The notes under the pieces were generated by a model, which saw nothing but the letters and a program-made list of their open reading frames with translations, was not told the origin of the DNA and did not search any database. Positions 47,071-58,800 of a stretch of 64,000 nucleotides of DNA are shown here, one piece after another (the first letter of the stretch is position 1; every line of letters begins with the position of its first letter). The stretch comes from Luscinia megarhynchos (taxonomy: Eukaryota > Chordata > Aves > Passeriformes > Turdidae), in the NCBI GenBank assembly GCA_034336665.1, contig CM067564.1:48531451-48595450 (forward strand). The letters run 5' to 3'. The translations under genes were made by a program, and so were the position numbers.

Positions 47071-48860
47071 ATGGAGAACATTAAAAGCACCCATGAGGCA
47101 ATTTATAATTCTGCCTTCAAAGCAGTATTTCAATAGTACTCAGTAATAGTGTGCAGCATTTTATACATGGTTTTTTTGGTTGCAATTCATTTTTGATTTT
47201 TCGGTGTCAGTCAAACAAGAAAGTATAAAAGTTTTTCTCAGTGACATCTTTCTATATTCAAATGAGAACCAAACTATAAAGGAAATTACATGATTCTAAT
47301 TATCCTTTGTGCATATAAATCAGCTGTGAAATAATTTTAAACTCTTGTGTATTTGGGATCTTTATCAATGAGGCAGAATAATTACCAACAAACTTCCATT
47401 AAGCCTCACTTTAAAAAGAAATGGTTATTAAATATGAACACAATTCTGCACTTCAAAGTCAAAATAACTCCCCAGTGGACTGGGCAGATATCAAGACTTG
47501 TATGCATCAATGTGCATATCTCCAAAAAAATTAAATTGTAATTATTTTGTGTTTAAAATAGGAATTCCCCCCTTTACCTTTTCTCAGGGCAAGAGATTGC
47601 CGTGACCTAGAAACAAAGTTAAACTTGATCAAATGTAACATGGCAGTCAAATAGCCAGTCTAAATGCAATGTCAATAAACATGAAACAAGCATTGATACA
47701 ATTCTCAATAATGCAGATTCTCAATAAGCATGGAATATTTTATTCTCCCAAGTAGCAAACCATGTATAGATCAAGCAATAAAAGACATCAGTTTCTCTCT
47801 TCGATCTGGTCCAGTGAACACTGATAATAGATCTTGCAAGACAGGCTGAAAAAAGCCTATTGCTGAACATCAGCAAAGAAATATTAAATCAAAAGTTCCC
47901 CTAAACAGATCTGGAAGGTAAATAATGTCCTCTTGCACAGCTTTGTTCAACAAAGAAACTCACTAACATTTTCCATGAAGGCAAAGAGCCTGCTCCTGGT
48001 TTCACATGGAACAAGTACCTGGGGGTGAAGCCACTTGCCCCAGTTTGGTCAGGGAGCTCCCTCATGCTGTACATCTCTGTTTGCTTGTGTTGGCCATAAT
48101 CCACTGTGAGGTGACACCACAGTGTCCCCACAGAGTGACACAAGTGCCCATCACTGCTGGGAGACACTGCAAGACTTGTTCCCTGTGCATGCATGCAGCC
48201 AGGCACCAGACAGGAGTTTTAGTGGTTAATCTGATTCCTTCTGAAGGTCTCATAATCAGTCACCCACTTCATAGGTGAGAAACAGACCCCAAAAGCAGTG
48301 GCACTACAGGGAAAATCTTGCTCCTGCCTCTGAGAAGGGACAGCCCCTGTGGTTTCTCCAGGCTGGGACAGGGATCTGTCTTACCTGATCTTATCTGCAC
48401 AGGGATTTGCTGCCCTGGGAAGGCAAAGCTGCAGGTGCAGGGCACACATTGCTCCTGCAGGGACATCAGCAGGACCTGGGTGTGCTCCTGGCTCAGAGCA
48501 TCCCTCTGGGAAAGCGCTGCCACAGCTCCCTCTGCGGGCCCTGCCCTCCACGGTTGGAGCATCCTCCCTCCCAGCCTGCGTGCCCAGGAGCACAGAGAGG
48601 CTGAGCAGGGGTGCAGAGAATGCTGCACGTGGGGTTCATAGGCAGATACTAATAACGTTTGGTCCTGGGAGGTTCTAGGATTTATCTCTTGGTGAGGAAT
48701 AAGCAGCTCACTTTCAGGGTGGAACCGGTTTATAGCAAGCAGGGAAAGGTGACTTGGAAAAATGCTTAAGCCTTCCACTCAACTTATTCCTCAAATAATT
48801 ATTCAGTGTCTTTCTCCCCACTGGAGCAGTTTGATCCTTCCTGGCCTGCTGGGGAGGCAG
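47071..48860. other. Gene-free stretch
   Basis: No gene is supported. 47270-47420 is AT-rich with CTAATTATCC and AGAATAATTACC words. 48.3-48.8 kb is GC-richer and gives overlapping frames of up to 169 codons on both strands without any recognisable motif. Confidence 0.5.
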
Positions 48861-48880
48861 CTGCCACATCTTGGCTCTGG

Positions 48881-48906
48881 AAGACTTGGGACAAATCCCA
48901 AGTCTT
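48881..48906. repeat. Perfect 10-bp hairpin
   Basis: AAGACTTGGG (48881-48890), loop ACAAAT, then CCCAAGTCTT (48897-48906). Both arms are exact complements. Confidence 0.85.
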
Positions 48907-49833
48907 GTTCCAAGCACAAACCATGCTGCACATGCAGAAATCACTATTTTACATCATGTCTGGGGCTCCCCAGCAAACCCAAGTCATTGGATCACCTCAC
49001 TGTGCCTTCTCTGTGCCACAGCCATCTCCTGCCCTCACCTGCAATGAGGAGTTTCATACAGCTGAGCCCCTGTATTGCAGATGGATGGCTGCTCCAGTTC
49101 CCATGAGGGAAAGCCTCCCCAAAACCACCTTGGGGTGTTTTCAGAGGCCAAGAAGCATGGATGGCTGCAAACAGAGCTTCTCACTTCTCATCATAACTGC
49201 ATGGATGTTAAAAGGAAGATTACAACACCAGAAAGTTTTTTTTCATGAGATTATTGCTCAGCTCTGATAATAAAAACATGCCTGCTTGTCCACAGCAGAG
49301 CTGTTCTCACACAAAACATCATGCTCATGCTTCCTATGGAAAAGAACATAACTATTGTAGAGGTGGAAAATGGAAGGAGTTATAAATGGATGTTTGAAAT
49401 CAAATAGAGGTAGAGGTTCACACTTCCTTGTAGACAAACTCCACCTCATATTCCCCAGCCATCCCTCCACATCTATTTGAAGGGATGGGAGAAAGACAGG
49501 ACACATTGTCCAGCTAAGGCCACCAGGGCCAGGATGTCACCTTTCTGCTGCAGTGTGATGTGTGCCTCAGAGGAATCCAAGGTGCTCCCATCCTCTTTAG
49601 ATCAAACTATCCCCCAGCGTGGTGAGAAACTTGCTGTGCAGACACGCTCCACAGCCTCCCACAGCACTGACAGCTCTGCCACTGCAGTGGCCCCACTCCT
49701 GTGGCACATGGCAGCTCCCAGCCAGCCCAGCAGACAAGAAGGGATTTGGTGCAGACAGCCTCAAACAGCCTCATGCCCCAGGCACCCTCACCCTGTGCAG
49801 GATTCCGGGTCTCCTGAGGACATGGAGGCTGCG

Positions 49834-50074
49834 TGCTGGATGCTGGATGCTGGATACTGGATGCTGGATGCTGGATGCTGGATGCTGGATGCTGGATTCT
49901 GGATTCTGGATTCTGGATTCTGGATGCTGGGTGCTGGATGCTGGATGGATGCTGCATGCTGCATGCTGGATTCTGCTGGATGCTGCATGCTGGATTCTGG
50001 ATGCTGCATGTTAGATGCTGGATGGATGCTGGATGCTCCATGCTGCATGCTGGATGCTGGGTGCTGGATGCTGG
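49834..50074. repeat. TGCTGGA heptanucleotide minisatellite, about 33 units
   Basis: The 241-bp array consists of 32 full heptamers plus a final partial one. Most are TGCTGGA. Variants are TTCTGGA (a block of four at 49897-49924 and one later), TGCTGCA, TGCTGGG, TACTGGA, TGTTAGA and TGCTCCA. Two TGGA tetramers and one TTC trimer are inserted. Seven bases times three gives a 21-bp coding period, and the consensus has no stop in any frame on either strand. The long open frames here (heptad peptides such as WMLDAGC on plus and PASSIQH on minus) are therefore products of the repeat, not evidence of a gene. Confidence 0.95.
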
Positions 50075-50330
50075 CTCAGCCTCTCCTGCTGTGACACACA
50101 CTGGCCTGTCAGGGCTCTCTCCAAAGCTCAGCCCACAGGTGATCATGAAACCTCTGCACAGTTAAGCTTTAAAGACTCTCAGTTCAGAGGTATCTTAACA
50201 TTCCTAATGCAAAGGAGGTCTCACTGCTCTGGCATTTGCAACACTTCCATTTCAAGCACTTAATTTCATTACTGAATCTAGCCCAAGGGTCTTCTCGTCT
50301 GTATTCTCTGCCTTGCAAGGATTGATCTGA
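50075..50330. other. Gene-free flank of the minisatellite
   Basis: Nothing recognisable is seen. Confidence 0.5.
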
Positions 50331-52150
50331 GATCTACCTTCCTATCTTCTAGTAAATGTAATTGAGGTTTGAAACAACCAGGTTTAACCTATTTAGAAGC
50401 ATTAATGTTCTGTGAGGATGGAAGCTCCATTACTTTAACATCCCGCGGCTGAAATTCCCTTGTAGCTGTTTATTGACCTATAAAGATGTGACATAAATGC
50501 ATCCTTGACACGAAGAAAATGGTAAGGCAGGTATGACATCTCTCCCCACGAAGCTACTGCAGCTTAAATCATCTTATCTGCAGGAAAAGTGGCTACAGAA
50601 ACCTAATCACTGCTTTATTTACTTATAGCCAGCCAAAATCAGACCTCTGAGCAACTGTACCTGGCACCCTGTCCCTGAACACTCCCCCAGCAAGGGCTGG
50701 AAGTGATTATCAGATGTGCTTACAGCCTTTGCTTGACTAAGAAGAGAATAATCAGGTTGCATGATCATTTTTGACAAATTGGTACAGTTTTCCAACTAAG
50801 AAACTCTGCTACAAAATAAAATATTTGGGGAAAAAAAACCATACCACCACTGCCACCAAAACCACTGGCCCTAGAAGGTCAATGTTTCTTTTGGACCTGA
50901 ATTAACTTGAAATCTAATACACCATACTAGCCCTGACATGAATGCAGAGATTATATTGATCAGCCAAATTGGAAAGGGTAATAGAAACTGGGGAATTAAC
51001 ATTTGGGCAGTAGTTAGAGCAAAGAGCTGTAGGAGAAAGCAGAGACATAGTCACACATTCCCTCCCCCTTATATACCCCTCTTCTAATTACATTTAGCTA
51101 ATCCGTTCAATTAACATTGATGAATTTTATGATGAAAAGCATAATGAATCCATTAAACACAAAACAAGTATTGGCATAAATCCTTTTCACCCCAGGAAGT
51201 GAATTATATCAGAAGAGCTACAGTAATTTACTAATAAAGTGATCTAATGATGAAAAGGAGCCATTCATTTTGGGGCCAGTTAAGATCCAGGCTGGCAGGG
51301 GCTGGATCCTCTGGATCAGATGGTGATGCTGAGGGACTTGCTCCACTCCCAAGCTGCAGCAATTGGAAGCAGAATTGGGCCAACCATACACGTCACTTGC
51401 TGATAATAATAATAGTAATAATAATAATAATAATAATGTTGCACTGACACTGTCAGGATTTTTCATCCCCCCGCTCCTGCTAGACTCTTCTATAAAAAGC
51501 CAATTTGTTAAGCAGTTAGTCACTGCTTTATAATTCATAGACTCTCACGAAAGTTTTAATGAGAAACCACAAAAGCAGCAAGAGGGAGGTAGGGGCTGAG
51601 ACAACTATTTATAAGGCTGCAAATATCCTGCTAGAACAGTCTCATCTTGTGACGTGTGCGTTACATTTCTGTCATGTGCACGCTAAATTTATATGTCATG
51701 CATTCCCTTAAAAAGACTATTCATACAACTATGATAAATAGGGCCATAATCTGTGGCGATTTCCATCCTTCTGTATGCCAGCAGGAGTCTCTTAGCAACT
51801 GTTGTTAGGGGCAACGCCAGCATCCAGCATCTTTTCATGGAATCCAGCAGCAACCAAGCTTCCACCCGCTTACGATGGAGGCTCCAGCTATACCTCAGAG
51901 AAAACAGAGCCTCCCTTCCCCCTCCCACAAATCCATGCTACAGGGAGGCACTCACTGCTCAGAGCGTGAGGCTCAGCAATTATTAGAAATTATCAATTTA
52001 GCAAAATCCAAGTGGCCGTTCTGGACACGACGAGTATCTCTTCTCCTTTCACACTACAGCGCTATTAGCTTGTTCTCCAAGATCACAACAGCCTTGTCCT
52101 CTCCCCAGCCTGCTTAAAATTCACGACAATATCTTTAAATGAGGCTAGGG
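50330..52150. other. Block of AT-rich sequence with retained CpGs, proposed regulatory cluster
   Basis: Across 1.8 kb the sequence is AT-rich and repeat-poor yet keeps unusually many CpGs. Examples are ATCCCGCGGCTG, TTGACACGAAG, CCCACGAAGC, AATCCGTTCAATTAAC, ACACGTCAC, CTCACGAAAG, GACGTGTGCGTTACATTT, GTGCACGCTAAATT, CCCGCTTACGATGG, GACACGACGAGTATC and CAGCGCTATTAGC. Surrounding DNA is strongly CpG-depleted. This fits a hypomethylated or constrained regulatory region, such as a cluster of conserved non-coding elements. No coding frame is convincing. The (AAT)n tract lies inside it. Confidence 0.4.
51403..51437. repeat. (AAT)n microsatellite
   Basis: About eleven trinucleotide units occur with one AGT interruption near 51414. 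The array sits inside the CpG-retaining block. Confidence 0.92.
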
Positions 52151-52379
52151 AACCTCTGTAATGTGCTACAAAGAAATCCCTTTACCAGTCCCCTGTTGAG
52201 ATGTGTCATGGATGCACTTCCAGAGCTGTGTGCCATGTGTCTGCCTGCAAGGTTACAGCCATGATCTTAATGCTCCTTTAATATTTCATTCTGACTATAG
52301 CCTAATGCCATCTAATTGCTGAGCATCCCTCACAAGAGGAGTTGCTACAATTCATCTGTTTCTTTATTTTTCTTTTCAG

Positions 52380-52578
52380 AAATAACACAGACAGTCCTTC
52401 TGAATCAGGACTCTTCAGATTATGCCACAATGCTGAAGGGTCTTCTGGATTAAAGGAGAAAAAAACCCAAATGGGTAAAATCCAACCAAAAAGTGATGGG
52501 GGTTTTATGCCAATCAAGCCAAAGTGTGTTTTGAGCACCGCCAGCTTTAATGATGACATCTGTGATATGGGCTGAGAA
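52380..52578 (+). other. Candidate exon with a strong 3' splice site
   Basis: A branch-like CTAAT at about 52313 and a long pyrimidine tract ending TCTTTATTTTTCTTTTCAG (AG at 52378-52379) make an excellent acceptor. From 52380 a frame stays open to TGA just after the codons for DDICDMG, at about 52575. A possible donor, ATGG|GTAAAA, lies at 52474/52475, giving a 95-nt alternative. No family is recognised and no AATAAA follows closely, so a terminal-exon reading is not well supported. It may be part of a non-coding or alternative transcript, or chance. Confidence 0.25.
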
Positions 52579-55286
52579 GGGCATTGGGCTGCCTCTTCCC
52601 TGGGGATTATATGAATATTTAATCTCAAATCAATTACTGAGTTGCTATTCCCACTGCTCCCCTTAAGGCTGTCAGCCAACTCACTTTAAACCTCCTATTC
52701 TGAGGCAGTTGACATCTCAGCCTTAAAGCAAATCCAAAAACCATGTATACAAAGCCTCTCTGGTTTGAAATTTGACATCAGAAGGGCTTATCCTGAAATG
52801 ACATCATAATGTTTTGATGCATGGAAAACTTTTCTTCTTTTAAAAAATTCCCAGCAATTTTCACTTACACCTTTTCCCTCATTTGCATTTAAATTACTTC
52901 ATTAGGTATTAGCTATGCCATTTTCCTTGTGTTTTATTAATCTTCCAGGAATTATTTCTCCCTCTCTCTTTCAAACTTGCAAATTTGGCAAGTTTCACCC
53001 AAGCTCCATGTTGGAGCAATATTTAGATTCAAACCAAAAGAGCCAGGACTGTCAAAGTTGTAGGCAACATTCTCTTCATTGTAAGCAGTTGCACGGCTGT
53101 CAGATTAGTACAAGAGATGAAATATTATTTACCATAATACTTAGGCACCACTGGTTGATTTATGGATCTTATGTCACACTTAGATTTGAATTTCCTTGTT
53201 TATCCTACAGTTGAATCATTGCCTTGTTGCTCCCTCCCATGAGAACTGGTCAGGAATTTCAAGCTTATATTTGCCAGACAAGGACTTATTCTGCTCTGCT
53301 TGGAATTAGCATCACTTGCTCAGCCTCATTGGATTGAATATCCTTCTGTATCTCTCAGCCTTCAGTCCTGATCAGATCCTTACAGCAGTGAGTCTAAAAT
53401 CCTCTCTTCACAGCCTTCAGAAAACTTTTGGAAAGAAAATTTCTCAACTAGTTTTAGAGCCTTGTCACAGAGATACTATGGACTAATCCTGAGCCTGTTC
53501 CTTGACCCTTACTCATAGTCAGTGAAACAAATGGGAGCCACCACTCACCCTTGGGATGAGTTGGATTTAGAGGGAAATGGTGGAGCCTTCTGACACTCAA
53601 GGGTCAAAATTTAGACAAAACTCTCCACCTTCACTGCTCAGAGGAAAAGTAAGACTATGAACTTGAAGAAGAAGAAAAAAATATCAGCTGTATTGTTACA
53701 TTCTACAAGTAATTTCATGTCAGACACAGCCATCTGGAAAATAGGCAAGTCTTTCTTTTTTCACAGTGCTTTGCTTCACTTAAGTCTTTTGGGAGGTCCC
53801 TGTACCCCATCCCTGGACAGATCTCCCCTGGAAAGGATTTCCATATAATGCCCTCAAAGGTCCCTGGGCTGAGCTCAGCCCCTCACAGTAACACAGACCC
53901 CTGTGCAAAGGAGGGCAAGGAATCACCCAAGAAAAAACATACTGCTTCAGCAGGATACTAAAGAATATCAAAGTGTGAGGTGATGGGAACAGCAGAAAGA
54001 GTGCATTAACCCCTTTTCTCCTGAACACCATGAGCAAAAGGAGCAGGGAGATCCAACACCTGGTTATTCATAGGGAGATCACAGATTTGCTCAGCCTTAA
54101 TTGCAAGGCAATTCAAGTCCTCTGAAAAGAATGCCGTGGAAAGAAGGAAAAAAAAAATCAAGAAGGAAGAGTGAAAAAGGAAAAATGAAATAGTAGATCT
54201 AAGATCAACTACAGTTCATGAAAAAAAAATTTCTTATCAACATAATGACATGGTGAAAGACAGAGATAATAAATGGCAAAGGAGCTCAGCACATAGTCCT
54301 TTAACCAACTTTGCAGTGTGGTGCCCTGTCTCAGCTGGATAAGGCTGCTTCATCCCAGCATACAGGTCACAGAGCCTTGTCTGTGCATGTCAACAGGATC
54401 CTCAGGGTTTTTAAATTCCATTTACTTTTAATTGCTCTTGGCAATTAGGCACACCTACAGATTGAATTAAACTTTAAGGATGTTTTCTCTGATGTTTCAT
54501 AAGTTTGAGAAGACAGTAATTAATAGAACAAGTATTGGATTTACAAGTGCCCTCAGTGCTAACTGCTACCACTTCTTTGGTACCTTTTTAATGCTGATGT
54601 TCATTTTATAAGGTCATGCACACTCACAGATGTATTTGAATTCTGGCATTGTACACGAAAAAGCAGCATTTAGGAAAATCCTGGGTGTAGGTTTGCATTA
54701 GCTGTAGAACAGATACAATTTCTTTTGTGACTGGAACTAATGCAATCTGCAAGAAAATCAATGCAGGTTCACAGGGAAATAACCAGACACTTAGCAGAGC
54801 GTAGTGCAGTCTGACAGAGACATGCTCTGCTGGCACTGAAACATGCTCAGTAGTCATGCTTTTGATCTTGCTTCCTTCATATTACAGCCAAGCCTTCCAG
54901 ACTACCAGGAGTGCATCACACACTTCCAAACATATCAATCTTGCACTCACTTTTACTGTCTGCTCTGGTATTTGCATTATGAAGACTGATCTGATTATTC
55001 AGTGCTGGTTCCAGAAGTGAGTGCTCTCCATGCTCACTTGGATTATCAATGTGAAAAGCACAGTGCAGGACTAAAGACTAATTATTTTTAATGGACTTTT
55101 TTTTTTCACTTTTACTAAGGTGCTGGCTCTATTTACTCCATGCCTGTGATCAAAGATGCATTAAAGCATCTTCCTATCTGCAAATGAGAACTTCATTCAG
55201 GCATGGTGTTTGTGTGTGAGTCCTAGTGCTTCTTTTTCTGCTCATTTCAAATGCAGTATTGAGTTGTTTGATTTTTTGTTTGGGAG
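52579..55286. other. Gene-free stretch
   Basis: No supported gene. AT-rich patches near 52.78-52.93 kb and 54.42-54.62 kb may be conserved non-coding sequence, but the evidence is only texture. Confidence 0.5.
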
Positions 55287-55350
55287 TTTATTTTATTTTA
55301 TTTTATTTTATTTTATTTTATTTTATTTTATTTTATTTTATTTTATTTTA
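55287..55350. repeat. (TTTTA)n pentanucleotide microsatellite
   Basis: About 64 bp of perfect TTTTA/TTTAT units (nearly 13 copies). It is the purest long microsatellite in the window and is likely to be length-polymorphic. Confidence 0.95.
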
Positions 55351-55839
55351 CAAAAGGCTCTAAAGCAATCATGCTTTATGATGCTGAATCTGTATGGAAG
55401 GAGAAAAAAGTAACAGGTCCTAAATCATCAGAGCAATGCTAGAAGAAAAATTTATGTCCCAGAAGAGGATTAAAAAAAGTTGAAAATAAATAGTGGAGGA
55501 ATTACACAATTGATTTATATACATCATTACAAAGCTAAACACAGTGCTGGAAAGATGCAAAAATGGAGCAATGTACAGAGAGGAAGATTGACTGTACCCA
55601 GGAAAAAAGAGTATATCTGACATAAAGGGATTCCCTTTGCATGTGAGGCCATGTGGCTGTTGGTGTGAAAAGCTCAGAAATAGATAATGCATCAAGTTCT
55701 AAAAAGCTTATATTTGTGCTAATCTGTAAAAGCACAACATGTGAAAATCTGCTGCTCTATTTGGTGAATGAAGAAGGAACAGCAAACATTTGGTATAAAT
55801 GGATACTTGCAGGTCAGGAATAGTTTATGCCTAGAATCA
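55351..55839. other. Gene-free stretch between microsatellites
   Basis: Nothing beyond short AT-rich sequence is seen. Confidence 0.5.
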
Positions 55840-55840
55840 G

Positions 55841-55870
55841 ATATATATATATATATATATTATTATTATT
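55841..55870. repeat. (AT)10 followed by (TAT)3 microsatellite
   Basis: Ten perfect AT dinucleotides pass directly into about three TAT/ATT units, making a compound array. Confidence 0.92.
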
Positions 55871-58800
55871 AAGGGTGTTGTCCCTCTTTCCAGCTTGCTA
55901 ATGATTTTCTTGGGATTTATAATTCAGAATGAAATTTTCATTCTGGATGATTACTTCTTTCTTCTCCTAAATCCAGGCAAAAGCTGGAGTTGTTTATTAT
56001 AGTAAGACTTAGGCAGTGAGGGAGGTGTAGTGAAGGAATTTTTCAACACTTGCAGCAATCTGCAGAACTGTACAAACCTCAGGCCATGTGGCAACTACTT
56101 GAAAGTCATCAAGCATCATCTGTGCACCATAATCACAGTGCAGAGCTTTGCTCTCCCATGGAGAACTGCCCACTCAGTTAGACTGTGAATGCTTGCAGAA
56201 AATATAAATTTGCCTGGCACGGGCTTCCCATGGGGTCTGGGCTCAGCCCTGCTCTGGGGTGGGGTCCTCCAGGGGCTGCAGGTGGATCCTGCTCTGGCAC
56301 CTGGAGCAGCTCCTGCCCCTCCTTCTGCTCTGACCTGGGGTCTGCAGGGCTGTTCCTCTCACATATTCCCTTTCCCCAGTCCAGCTGCAGCTACTTTTCC
56401 CCCTTCTCAACCACCTTATGCCAGAGGAGCTGTCTCTGTTGCTGATGGGCTCAGCTTTGGACAGGGTTGGGGTCGTCTTGGAGCAGGCTGACTTTGGCTC
56501 TGTTGGACATAGGGAAAGCTTCCAGCAGCTTCTCACAGAAGCCACCCCTGTAGCCCCCTGCTACCAAAACCTTGCCACACAGACCCAGAAGCAAACACCC
56601 CCAGGGCAGTGTGACAGCAGGACACAACCATGCAGGCTGCCTGCTGCAGTTGCACAAAGAAGGTCATAGAATTTCCTAACTTCCAAGTGAGTGACTGTGC
56701 TGCTTAATATTATTAATTCCATTTTTTCCCACTAATTGCTTTATTAAAAGTCAGAGAACAAGGGAGTTTCTTGAGGCAAGGGGAAAATCTCTCAGAGAAA
56801 TCTCCCAGGATTTGCTGTGGGAAGCTGTATTTAATACTGAGATTGCTGCTGTGTGATACCAGGTCACCAGCAGGGCAAGAACCAGTGAACGTGGGTGCTG
56901 GCACAGAGGGCTCGCTGCCAGGTGCCTGTGCTGCAGATTTGGTGTCTGGGACAGCTGGCAGCAGCAGAGTGGAGCAGGCATCTGCTGGTGTGGGTACCCA
57001 CAATCTCCACTAACCCCAAAGCCCCTTGGCTTGGTGAGACAAAGCCACAGCAGCAAAAAAAAGTCACATCTCTGCAGCACCAAGTGATGGCTCTGCTTGG
57101 ATTTCCCAAAAACACAAAACATGAGGGGTTTCTTTAACTCTGAAGGGCAAGTGGAGAAACACTTGGCAAGATTTGCACAAAACACAAGTGGAGACTAACC
57201 CAGAAACCCAGCTCCCCTTATCCCTTGAGGTCTCACTCCCAAGGTGCAGAGTGAAGGAGCTCTTATCTTGTGAGAGCAGGACAGGACAGGCTGAGCAACT
57301 CCTCACAGCAGCATCAAGAACTGCAGTGAAGATGGAGCTGACATTGAACACTGTAATATAAAAAAGACCACCTTTTTTTTTCTTTTTTATTTTTTTTCCC
57401 CAGTTGGAACTACAGTTGAATAAGTAGTTTGTAAAGTAATGTAAGACAAGAACTGAGGTTCATCAGACCTCACCAGAGCAGCCTGCTCCAGGATATTTGG
57501 ATTATGGACACTGCTGAGCAGTTTCACTGTCAGCTCAGCGTCCCCTCAGGCTTGATACAAATGGTCAGAGTGCTGATACCTTCTGTAATCTTTCTGATTT
57601 TGGGCACCAACCATGATCAATAGTGATGTATTGAGGGCATGTGCATTTCCCTGGGAATGCAGGAGTGTCAGATTTGAGTCCCAAACAGGATAAATTTACT
57701 GTCACAGAATTACCTGAGAAAACTTTAAACTAGGGACAGATGGAAGATGATATAAGCAAGGCCAGTTGCATAAATATCTACCAGGTCTGAAACTAGGAGG
57801 GATTTATGTCTCCCATGAGATACCAGAGTTTCATTATTGTCAGTACAAAACCAGTCAGCACCAGCCTGTCAAGTTTTGAACTTGACCTGTATTACACCTT
57901 TCACAGCAGAGCAGCCATAACCTTCAACCAGCAACACCTGGGCTTATAGGAAAGAGATAAATAACTGATTTTAGTTGTTACCCATGGGGTAGGTGAGAAG
58001 CACTAAAGCAGGTAAAAATCACAAACCCAATAAACAAACAGATGCAGGAGCAAGCAGTTACAGCTTTCCTTTATTGGCTGCAGTATTTTGAGTAAACTTG
58101 TTTGCACAGCTGACACTGCAGCCTGAAGATGGTGGCAGCTGCTGATTTGGCTTCTGGTCACCAAACTGGAAGCCTTCATCCCCAAGGAAAGAAAAGAAAC
58201 CTGTTCTCTGTGACACACAGCCACAGTCTCCTTGCCAACAGCACGGACAGGCTGTGCTGAAGGGTCTCCTCCTGCTGGTCACAGCCCCATTGCTTGGTGA
58301 GAGCCTGGATGGGGATGCAGGCAGCTCCTGCCATCAGAGGAGCTCCCAACAAACACACACATCTGTCTCCCTGGCTGAGGCTGTAAATTCTGTCATGAAA
58401 TACAGATGACCTTTAGCAAATGTGTCTTCTCTGTATCCATAACGTCAGTCACAGCAAACCTCTGTTGGGTTGTGGGATCATGTTGGTCTCCAGCTATTAC
58501 AGCAATAAACGTGATTAATTGCAGCTATAAAAAGCAATTTCATTCTGGCTGCTAACCTCATGAAAGAAAAAGAATTAAATAAACCAAAGAATGAACTGCA
58601 GTATGACATTTTTACATCCATATTGGTTTATCTTCTGGCATTGGACTGTGACTCTGATGGCTTGTGATGGGAATGACATTTGCTTTTGCATGGTCAGTAT
58701 TTGCCATCACTGCTCTGCAGGATGCAGGTGCCACAGGTACTTTACAAGGAGGAGGGAGCTGCTGCATCTCTTCAAGACTGTTTTAGCCATTAGCAAATAC

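Noticed and set aside
48269..48778. 169-codon minus-strand open frame with overlapping plus-strand frames
   Set aside because: GC-richer sequence lacking stops on both strands; no recognisable family.
49477..50094. 205-codon plus-strand and 179-codon minus-strand open frames
   Set aside because: They are produced by the stop-free TGCTGGA heptamer array; the same repeat is open in other frames on both strands.
57372..57403. T-rich tract with CCCCAG as a splice acceptor
   Set aside because: No open frame, donor or composition change follows it.
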